Source: Cercospora beticola (lineage: Eukaryota > Ascomycota > Dothideomycetes > Mycosphaerellales > Mycosphaerellaceae). From it: DNA of 64,000 nucleotides. Positions 55,538-64,000 of this stretch are shown here, one piece after another. Location of the stretch: positions 1,302,001-1,366,000 of the forward strand of contig NC_088935.1 of the NCBI RefSeq assembly GCF_033473495.1, given 5' to 3'. Both the position numbers and the translations under genes were made by a program. Below the pieces are notes generated by a model. It was not told where the DNA came from. It ran no database searches and was given only the letters and a program-made list of their open reading frames with translations. Numbering within the stretch: the first letter of the stretch is position 1; every line of letters begins with the position of its first letter.

Positions 55538-57194
55538 ACGCCGTGCTGCCGTCGCATGTCCAGTCTGCAGGTCCAGTCCTGCGAAAAGAGAAATGGAGCA
55601 GACCAAGATCAATTGTTGTGGTCTGAACGCAAAAAAAGGTCAAGCGTCTTGGAATAGGTGTAACACGTGCGCGAGTCGGAAAAGGCCTAGAACGGCGTTT
55701 AATGGGATCCCTTGCAGCCTCGTGTGTCGGTCGACGGTCCGGATGTTTCGTTCGGGCAGATCCCTGGAGGGTGTGCCCGCGTCCACAGGTGTTGTCGAAG
55801 AAGCTGACCAGAAGAAACGACGATCAGAAAGAGATGATGATTGTCGCGAAGTGCCGTTGTTATGAAAGTGCGCGGAGGGCTCGCCTTGGGCGCATGAACC
55901 ATCTTCGGTTACTGTAAATGGTCGGAGCAATAACACTATCACCAGCTAATGCAGCCTACGGGCGCCTGAAAATCAATACCACGCGGCTGTGGTGCACGCC
56001 AGCGGCAGGGATCGAGCCAGGCTCTTTGTGTGAAGAGCAAAAGGCATCGCGGACTGTGCGCCATTCTGCTGATTGGGGCTCTCATTCGTTGGAAGTGCAT
56101 TCACGGCCATCGCGAAATGCCAGGAGACAGTCGTCAGGGCTGCGCGTTTCCCATTGCGGTCCGCATAGTATCGCGCTGGCAAGAACCCTGTCGGCCCATG
56201 TCCTCCCCCAACGACGTGCCCTATCGAGCCTCTCTGCGGGCGAGTTCCTCAGCTGGCGCGCTCCAGCTGCACTCCAGCTCCTACACTATCGAATGATCTC
56301 GGGCTGCTGGATCTGATCATGCAAGGGCGCATCGCGGTGGATTTGGATGCACGCTGTCTTCGACAGACGCCACTTCGCGTGATTGGTTGAGCAGCAGATC
56401 CACTCATCTCGCAGCCAATATTTCCGCCACAATGCAGCCTCCCGCCCGCAGCGCGGAGCCACGCAGATGTGTGGTGTGAAGGGGCCGCTTTGCAGCATGT
56501 TCTTGCAGCAGTGGTAGTGAGAGAAGCCGTATGTCCAGACTCAGGTTGCGAAAGAAACAGAGCGACTGGCCGACAAGCCATGGAGCTTTTCTCGAGGAAC
56601 ATGGATGACGGGGCAAGTCGTCGCACGCACGGGCTGGCCGAAAAGCAGTCTCCCAATCTCCCAGCAGGCGCGAGCTGAGCCCACCGGGTCTGGTCGCGTG
56701 GAGTGGGCGGCAGCCACCAAATCAGCCCTCAGATATAGTGACAATCAAATCAATGACCACTCGGTGTAATGCTGTCTTCCTTCTCCCTTTTACGCCGGTC
56801 AGCCATGCATCGTTCATCTTGCTGGACCCGAGCAGTGCAGTATGAGGGCGAGAGAATTGTCCGGGTGAAGCTGTGAAAGCACGACGGGGAGAAGGCCGGT
56901 GTGATAGAATCTCAGCCTGATGAGCTTGGCTGATGCCTCAGGGCACGTCCCTGTCAGAGCTCTTGCTCTAGCTTCCGTTGCCGATCGCCGCTGGAGGCAG
57001 AGCTTCCAGAAAGCGTCATGAACACCACTTCGACACATCCTCTTGACTACGCGAGGAAGCCCGTCAACTGATATTAACCCGACAAAGCACATTGACAGCA
57101 CCTCCGCCAGCATGTCCGCTCCGCAGCAGAAGCAAGTCCACACCACAAAGCCGCAGCCTAACGACCACCAGCTAACATCACCGTCTCCTACAGC
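55538..57194. other. Intergenic stretch and unresolved 5' end of the poly-Asn gene
   Basis: About 1.7 kb. An ATG at 57111 opens a plausible first exon (MSAPQQKQ...) but in a different frame from the poly-Asn body. No other gene is supported. Confidence 0.5.
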
Positions 57195-57224
57195 GTGTGG
57201 CAGACCCGAAGCGCCAACTTCCGC

Positions 57225-57293
<69 letters not shown>

Positions 57294-57725
57294 CAGAATC
57301 CTGCCTCGCGCAATGCACCTCAAAGCAATAGCAACCGCTCCAGCGCCGTAGCCTCACCGACCCAGACCTCCAATCCTACACAACCCCCAGCACAACAACC
57401 AAAGCCCCAAGAAACGAGCAACCCACCACCACGTAACATCTGGCTCTCCAAACAGCAAGAACGCGCTGCTTCGAACGGCCCATCCCCCGTTAACAGCACA
57501 TCACCTACAGTGCCGCAGCCCGCGCAGCAACAGACCAGCAATTTCAACATCGAAGACGCCAAAGCCTTACTGATCAACAGAAAGCCTGCTGCGGCGCCAT
57601 ACAAACCAGCCTCGGGCTCCCCATCCTCAGGAGGCGGGAAAGCTGCAGGAGACAAGATGGCCAACGGACAGCCCTTCTTTGCAACGCTGGCGAAGCAGGT
57701 TGCGAATTTGGAGGCGGGCGGTTGA
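57195..57725 (+). CDS. Poly-asparagine protein, 3' exon (5' exon unresolved)
   Basis: An open frame of about 176 codons whose conserved-looking parts are VWQTRSANFRN at the start, NIWLSKQQERAAS, a central NFNIEDAKALLINRKP, and FFATLAKQVANLEAGG at the end. A run of 23 asparagines (57225-57293) lies near the N-terminus. The frame has no ATG of its own before 57195. It opens after a TAA upstream, and an acceptor (CTCCTACAG at 57193) lies just before it, so a 5' exon is expected. The nearest ATG exon (57111) offers no donor in matching phase, so I leave the start open. It is likely a mostly disordered cytosolic or nuclear protein of unknown role. Confidence 0.65.
57225..57293 (+). repeat. (AAC)n coding microsatellite (23 Asn codons)
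   Basis: Twenty-two AAC triplets and one AAT in frame inside the poly-Asn gene. In the other two frames the same run reads as poly-Thr or poly-Gln, but those frames stop soon after. Confidence 0.95.
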
Positions 57726-58333
57726 GTGATCGAAGATAGACTAGGTTCTATTTCCACGGAGAAGAGGACATGATGGGGGAAGAAAGACGCTAGGCACGAA
57801 GATCGAATCGAACATCAGGATACGCGCTTATTGGGTGTACATCCACCATGAAGCGACGCGTGAGGTGGGGAGGAGGAGTAAGAACGAGGATTTCAGCAGC
57901 ATGTCCGCCGCTTGCAATACTCCAGAAGTGTTTACAAGGAAGAACGAGGTGCAAGCTACAAGTATCAGATGGGAACAGCTGGGTAAGAGTCTCTGAGGAG
58001 ACATACGCCGATGAAGGAGCAAGAATGAGGCTATGAGGGGCATACCGCCTTGCAGACAGATAATCGGGTGCTGTGTGACCCCCATCTACCGCAGAACTAT
58101 CTGCCTCAGCAACCTTGTATACTCATACAGAATCCTGTGCCAAAACATGTTCTCGCTCCTGAGCAAGTCAGCATCTCACACTCTGAGGTCCGCGCAAATA
58201 AATCATCAGAAGGTCCCTCCAACTCCAGCGCTAGTATCATCTGCTTGCAATCCTGGTCTATCATATACAAATACGTGTGTGCTGGCTCCCGCTATGCCTT
58301 CGTCCTTCGTTCATCTTCCGCGTCGCATTCACT
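57726..58333. other. Intergenic stretch between convergent genes
   Basis: About 0.6 kb of 3' flanks. No gene is supported. Confidence 0.5.
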
Positions 58334-61300
58334 TCAACGAGACCAATGCGAACGCTTCGGCCTCTTCTTCCTATTGCTATTAGCTCGAGCCCTCGTACCA
58401 GAACCCGAAACAGATGAAGACGCTGCATGAGAGCCACCATTGACCTTCTCATTCGGCGTAGCATCCGTGCTCATGCCTGCGAGTTCCCCTAGAGTATCCT
58501 CATCCATGTCCGAGAGTTCTTCGGACATGGCACGTAAGACGGCTCGGCCTGTATATCGCTCCTCGTGAATCGTGGTGCCGATGGGATCAAATGGCTCGAG
58601 GTACCACGGAACACCGCCTTGAGCGAAGACATCGTGATTCTCGCCATTCGCATTGCTAGACTCGCCGCTCGCAGAAGCGGGTGCGCCTGACGGGCGTGAG
58701 GAGGACCGCGAGATGGGCGGAGACAAAGGTTCGGTCGTCGGCTTGTCGCTGCGAGTCTTACTCGACATATTGAGGTTGGAAGATGCATGGCTGGCAGCTT
58801 TCGAAGCTGGTGTGTGGGTATCGTTGGCGAATGGAAGCATACTGTCCTTGGCGATGGCCGGCTCGACCTCTTGTTCCACAGCTCCAGCATCTGGCATATC
58901 GGTGTCGACATTGTCTTGCTCTTCAGCACCTGCCACAACCGAAATATCAGAACCTGTCCTACGATGTGTCTGTGGTGTTTGAAATTCGTCCTCACCATCT
59001 GCGTCGCCGGATTTGGATGTCGCTGAAGCAAAGATCCCCATCGAGTCCAGCTTCCTGAGCTGTTCTTCCAGTTCGAGGCCTCTCAATTCGGCTTCCTTCT
59101 TCATGGCCGCTTCCAAAGGCTCCTTGACCGCCTTGACGATTCGTTTGGCGAGGCGTTTCAGGTCCTTTTGTTCTTGTGTCAGAGCCATATGTGCAGCACT
59201 GCCGACCTTGACTTCATTCAGCTGGTTGTGAATAGCCTCAATGTCAGCCTCACTTGGCTCTCCAGAAGTGCCGACGGCTGCCAGAGCTTCTGCAAAGATT
59301 TTTGACAGGTCACGGGAGAAGTCAGATACAGAAGTGTAGTAACGCTCTCGCAGCCTTTGCGCAAGCATGTCGAAGCCTGTTCGGAAAGACCGCGTCTTCT
59401 CGTCCAACCTGTGTTCTAGTCAGTAAACAGCTTTTGTAGTTTTGTCATCGCTCGACTCACTTCTGTGCTCGTAGTAGTATTGGCCGCAGCAGAGGAGGGA
59501 TGGGAAAGTATACAGTGTCGACCAGTTCTCGCAAAAGCTCGACCTCCCTCAGGCGAAGTTCTTCTCGTTGCTTGACCTGAGCGGTGAGATCTTTCAGGAA
59601 GCTCATGTCTTTCTGCAACATCTCAGCAAAATCGATACGCCTCTGAAGCCTGGGACCACCAGCAGCACCCATGCCGGCAAAGCTGCGACGTGTGACTTCC
59701 ATACTAGAGAAGCCTTCCAGTTGCAGCTGTAACCGTTTCAGCAGAGCTGCACCACGCCTTGCCTCTCGCTTCAGTGTCCAGTACCGGCACACTTTCTCAA
59801 CGAATTCCTTCTTCTTGCGAATCGTGAAGCGCGTAAGACTCGCTTCGACTGTGGTGTAGACTACCTGAGGCACAACCGGCGCGCCCGAAGCAAGACGCCA
59901 ACTGCATTTCTGGTCCTTCTTGTTGCGTCGCTTGGAGACAGCAATAGTGTCTTCGGTGCCGTGCGCATCACCCCCTAAACCGCCGTCTGGTGTGGGAGGG
60001 GCTCCAAGTTCAAGAGCAGCCGTCTGGCTATCTGCCCACTTTCGGTCCTTGAAAGCGTGCTTGTACCACCGCTTGGCCTCAATAGTAGCATTGTCAGTGT
60101 CGTTGTTGCGCCGCCATTCCTGCGGGACATGCTTGTCGCAAAAGGCTTTAAGTGCACTAGTGTCAATCCCGCCCTGAGTCTGCGATTTCATCTTCAGGAA
60201 TAATCTCGCCCGACGAGCGCAAGTAACATGAAATGCCTGATAGCAATTCTTGTTCCCGCACTGAATGCAAGCGCCCATCTTCTGGTTGCAAATATAGCAG
60301 CTCAATTTCCATCGTCCTTTCGGCACTTTGTCGACATCCTGGATCGGCTCCATAAAAGTCATGTTAGCAATGTTTACTTCAGGGATCCAGATGGCGCACA
60401 ACAGATGGCTCCAGCGTAACGTGCTCGTCTGTTTGAAGGCACCGTCCACATTCGGGCAGAAGATGCAGGTAGGAGTGCCGCGACCTATCTCCTTGCACTT
60501 CCGACAGAACCACTGCCCCTCCGGGATGAAAGGCACGCCATAACATTCCTGATGAACTGCCAGGTCACAGCCGTCACAGAATATTATCGCATTGGCGTTC
60601 TCGCAGTCCCCATCGTCACAGATCGAGCATTTGCTATCCGGCTCATCTCCCGGGGGATTAGGATCTCCGTTCACTGCAGCTTGCGAACTGGATCGTGGTC
60701 GATGCGTCTGCGCGTGCCGGGGCTGAGGCTTAGGTATGCGCTTCTCGAGCGCATGGTATTCCTTCTCGATCTGAGTCATGGTGATTTCGAAGATTGCTGG
60801 CTTGATCGCTGGCAGCTCCTCGGCTTTGCGGTGTTCGTTGAGCTCTTCCAGCCAAGCCACATCCTGCTCGTCCATGTCATATTCCACCTTGCCAACAACT
60901 GGATGTCCCAAACCGACTTCCGCAGGTCCATCGCTCGCTAACCTCAAGCTGACATCTGCTTCATCTTCCACATGTTGATTCTCGGCCAAGCGTATCAGCA
61001 CGTTCGGAGGCAGCTCGAACCGATCACTTTCTTGATATCCCACACCAGCCATCGTGCGGTCCACGTAGTTGACCTTGTTTTGTAATTGGTCTTCCTCGTA
61101 TTGCAGAAAGTGGTTGTAGTGTCTGTAGGACGGCTTCGGAAGATTAAGACGTTCCTTGGGATTGTGTGTCGCCAGTGGCTGTATGCGTGGTGCTGGCGGA
61201 GAACCTAGGCCGCTCAACATGGACTCTGGCCTCCTCGGTGGCCGTCCAGGTCTGCGTCTGTTGGGTGTGCCATTTCGACCGGACCTCTCATCGTCTGAGG

Positions 61301-61919
61301 CGTCTTGCATATCTACGTCTCCATTGACCTCCAGTCCGTTCAATTTCAAGTTCTGTAGCTTCGGATCATGTTTGCTTGTCCTCCCATCTACCTCGTCTGC
61401 GGAGAAGACCATAAGCCCTGCTGCCAGATCAAGCTCTGGGTGGAATTCATCCCAACTCCTCTCTTCTCGCGGCTTGTATCCATCGCTAGCCTGGCTGGCA
61501 GCTGCCGCAGCTGCAGCATTGCTATATCGGGGGCGTGGTGTGGTCGGAGGTGGGGCATATCGTTCCGGTCGTTCGCGGCGCGGTCTCGTGGTCATGGACG
61601 GGCGCGTTACCGAAGGGGTGTGGCCATCTGTAGCAGCCGAAGTGCGATGCTTGGGCGCTTTGGCGACTATGTTAGGCCTCGCACCTACTGGCCTCCTCGA
61701 GCGACTTCTTGGCGCGCTGGAGATGAGGCCGCGCTCGACGGCTTCGGCGCGTGTCATCTCGTTGCCCTGCTCATCGATGTAACGTCCTCCTCCGCCTGGT
61801 CCTCCTGGCTCGAAGCGCAATCGCTGCTTCTTCTGCGCGGGCTCCGTGGTGGGCTCGATTGACGCTAGGGCGCGTGGAGTGCGAACAGCGCGTCGCGGAG
61901 AGGTGTCGGAGCCCGCCAT
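58334..61919 (-). CDS. NTO1: NTO1/BRPF-type PHD-finger protein (NuA3 histone acetyltransferase scaffold)
   Basis: A predicted 1177-residue nuclear protein. Exons are 59461-61919 and 58334-59408; the 52-nt intron 59409-59460 splits a Lys codon (AQK-LDEK). The start is the ATG at 61919. After a basic, disordered N-terminus comes an EPL1-like segment (SYRHYNHFLQYEEDQLQNKV; DEQDVAWLEELNEHRKAE; ITMTQIEKEYHALEKRIP). The PHD1-knuckle-PHD2 module begins CSICDDGDCENANAIIFCDGC (about 428-480), continues CIFCPNVDGAFKQTSTLRW and ends with the extended PHD (CYICNQKMGACIQCGNKNC...FHVTCARRA), finishing near 593. A bromodomain-like remnant follows (LDEKTRSFRTGFDMLAQRL; YYTSVSDFSRDLSKIF). These domains match scaffolds that bring MYST acetyltransferases to histone H3. 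The C-terminal 300 residues are disordered. Confidence 0.93.
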
Positions 61920-62405
61920 TTTGGCCGTCGTTGGTGCTGTCACTAAAGCGCGGGTGAACGTGCTTCTGCCGCTTGTTGGCTGCTCCACTGCTGCGCATGC
62001 GCTGGCGCTACAGGTCCGACTATCAAGTCGAAAGCGATCATCGAGGCATCGACGCGTAGGAGAGTGTTCGAATGGCGAGTTCGTGAAATTGGCGATAGCC
62101 TTCCCCCATGGGCGAGCGAGATACGCGTAGATGCGATGAAGTGGAGAGTCACTTTCAGGCGGCCCGAGCTAAGGCCAGGCACGACTGAGCAAGGATCCGA
62201 CCGTCTCCACATCGGGGTCACGGGATTCTTGCTCACAGAACGCGTGCTGGTTCTTCTCAACACATGGGCGATGACGGAATGCGTTAGTCTGCAGGCGTGA
62301 GATATGGCGTTTCCTCCTCTTCACCAGGCGATAGCGAGCTCTCCGTAGACAGTCTCGCACGCACTCTCACAGTCGTCGGCGGCGCGAGGACAGCATTACG
62401 ACGAG
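61920..62405. promoter_or_regulatory. Divergent promoter region, NTO1 and cystinosin-like gene
   Basis: About 0.5 kb between the two start codons. No specific sites identified. Confidence 0.5.
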
Positions 62406-63324
62406 ATGGCATCTGGCGAGCTTACTCACTTCGCGCATATCATTTCTTGGTACACGAAAGTATAAATCGCGCCTCTGATCTGTTCTAACGGCGACTAGGA
62501 TTTTCGGCTGGGTCTACTTCACAGCCTGGACGATCTCGTTCTTCCCACAAGCTGTTCTGAACTGGCGCCGACAAACGACCCATGGATTGATGCCAGATTT
62601 CCCTCTGCTCAACTGCTTTGGATTCTCGTGCTACACTATCAGCACCATCCTTTTCCTGTACTCGCCCACGATCCGCCACCAGTATGCCGCACGACATCCT
62701 GCGTCTCCGGAGCCAACAGTCCGCTTCAACGACCTCGCCTTTGGGTTGCTTGCTCTGGTAATGAGCTTTGTGACATATTCACAATTCTGGCCTCGACTCT
62801 GGGGTTGGAACCCAAAAGCTACAATTCACCGACATGTCACGAAGGTCACTCTTGGCCTGATATATGGCGGCTTCCTAGCTTTGACCATTCTATTTCTCAT
62901 CGTTGTGAGTAAAGGTGGCGACCAGGGTGGCCGCGGATGGGCATGGATCGATGTGGTATACGGTTTGGAGTACATCAAGCTCATGTACACCATTTTCAAA
63001 TACGTCCCGCAAGTTGTGTCAAACTTCCGCAGAAGGTCAACATTAGGATGGTCTATCGAACAGCAGTTACTGGATTTCACTGGTGGCACCCTCAGCCTTG
63101 CACAACTGGTCATCGACAGTAGCCTTCAATCGGATTGGAGTGGTTTGACGGGGAACCCTCTCAAATTCGGCCTGGCGAATATTTCACTCGTCTTTGACAT
63201 CATCTTCATATTGCAACACTTTGTGCTCTTCGGACCTGTCGAAGAAACTCCAATACCCGATGATTCAGCGAGGGAGCGGTCTGAAGCTGAAGCGGAAGCC
63301 TTGTTGCCCGACGGACGCAGATGA
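62406..63324 (+). CDS. ERS1: Cystinosin-family PQ-loop lysosomal/vacuolar transporter
   Basis: A predicted 289-residue membrane protein of the cystinosin (yeast Ers1) family, which exports cystine with protons from vacuoles. Exons are 62406-62449 and 62499-63324; the 49-nt intron has a TTCTAACGG branch region. Joining them gives [21 protein letters not shown]. The first PQ-loop is [21 protein letters not shown], followed by [16 protein letters not shown]. The second is [20 protein letters not shown] with [19 protein letters not shown]. Seven hydrophobic segments are visible, including [18 protein letters not shown] and [19 protein letters not shown]. The C-terminus ([13 protein letters not shown]) contains an acidic dileucine-like sorting motif (EALLP) suitable for vacuolar targeting. 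Confidence 0.93.
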
Positions 63325-64000
63325 CACGGCACAACTGTGATAGACCTGGTTAGACATGTAGTTGAGGAAGCAAGATACCGACACCGAAACGATAGCCAGC
63401 TTCGAGACTAGATATCATGGCGGCCATAAAGTTTCGGCATGTTTCACGTTGTGCTCGCCGCACGGCGTGCTTACAAAGTCATTTTTCCAGTGACACCGTG
63501 CGTCAGGATGGCAGACGATTAGACAGTGCGCCAATAGCAGTAAAATGATTGAATGCCGCGGGTGAACCGGTTTTTTGTACGCCTGGAAATTGGAAGGTTC
63601 GAAAAAGGTTCAATGGAGATTTCCTTTCATGCGGATGATATGCATACAGAGGGTGTCTTGCCTCGTCGCGAGCCTGCCTCCGATGTACCTCTCTGTATAT
63701 GCGGAGTAGGGAGGGTCCGACTGTCCAAGCATGTGAAGCCCGAGGACAAGCATAGCGTATGAGGCGGCCAATTGTAGTGTGCTCTCAGTGACCCAGGCCC
63801 CCTTATGCTGTCCTCTGTTGCACGGACTGCAGCATGCAGAGCAGTCGCCCAGCTCCCACGATTCAGACAACCATGTACCAGGATAAGCTGCGCGGCAGAT
63901 GGCTGGAAGCTGTTGTCCACGTTTTCTGTGACAGATGCCCGCGAGCACGCGCCAGGCAGTTTCGAACGTGCTGCACAAAGCACAACGAAGTCGAACGCAC
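63325..64000. other. Right-edge stretch without recognised gene
   Basis: About 0.7 kb. Overlapping frames of about 120 codons occur on the minus strand (63610-63983) but show no family features. A gene may begin beyond the window edge. Confidence 0.5.

Noticed and set aside
55990..56020. Second B-box-like sequence (GGCTCGATCCC, minus strand)
   Set aside because: It deviates from the B-box consensus and lacks a cloverleaf or A box.
57043..57351. Poly-Thr reading of the AAC repeat from the ATG at 57111
   Set aside because: This frame ends shortly after the repeat, whereas the poly-Asn frame continues with conserved-looking blocks to 57725.
63610..63983. Overlapping minus-strand ORFs at the right edge
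   Set aside because: No domain, signal or splice pattern supports coding; there is too little context at the window edge.

Overview
The window is nuclear DNA of a filamentous ascomycete. Genes have short introns (mostly 45-60 nt) with GT...CTAAC/CTGAC...AG signals. The gene families are typical of Pezizomycotina: a CALB-type lipase, a DOMON-cytochrome b561 protein, an epoxide hydrolase, a P450, a large aromatic-acid-exporter-like membrane protein and a fungal-type NTO1. A Dothideomycete would fit, but the sequence alone does not prove the class. Exon structures were worked out by eye from reading frames, splice signals and protein-family continuity; I ran no alignment or database search.

Layout. 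1-16.9 kb: an MFS transporter running off the left edge, a GNAT acetyltransferase facing a sulfotransferase-like protein, a small basic protein, a Thr/Ser-rich secreted protein, a DOMON-b561 protein, an orphan HExxH protein, an epoxide hydrolase with a GC-AG intron, and a secreted CALB-like lipase. 17.3-29.5 kb: a P450 with a 20-nt micro-exon, a small Cys-containing secreted or membrane protein, a tandem GFA-domain protein, a secreted amidase, the KEOPS subunit Pcc1, a small mitochondrial-type protein, a Rieske protein and a CsbD-like protein. 30.1-46.2 kb is a housekeeping block: NOG2 (60S ribosome biogenesis GTPase) divergent from mitoribosomal mS26/PET123, an HSDL2-like SDR, HSP90, a BCS1-type AAA ATPase, an FUSC/ArAE-like membrane protein and a DHH phosphoesterase. 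47.7-63.3 kb: a C2H2 zinc-finger protein, a PH-domain protein, a GPI-type secreted protein, a poly-asparagine protein, the histone-acetylation scaffold NTO1 and a cystinosin-family PQ-loop transporter.

The most notable item is a non-coding RNA. The single, unusually long (324 nt) intron of NOG2 folds into H/ACA guide structures. Their two pseudouridylation pockets match helix 69 of the large-subunit rRNA at the two adjacent sites guided by yeast snR191, which also sits in the NOG2 intron. This is a conserved host gene-guide RNA pairing that protein-based annotation would miss.

No biosynthetic cluster, transposon, CRISPR array, rRNA or convincing tRNA was found. Genes separated by 1-2 kb stretches without recognisable content are common.
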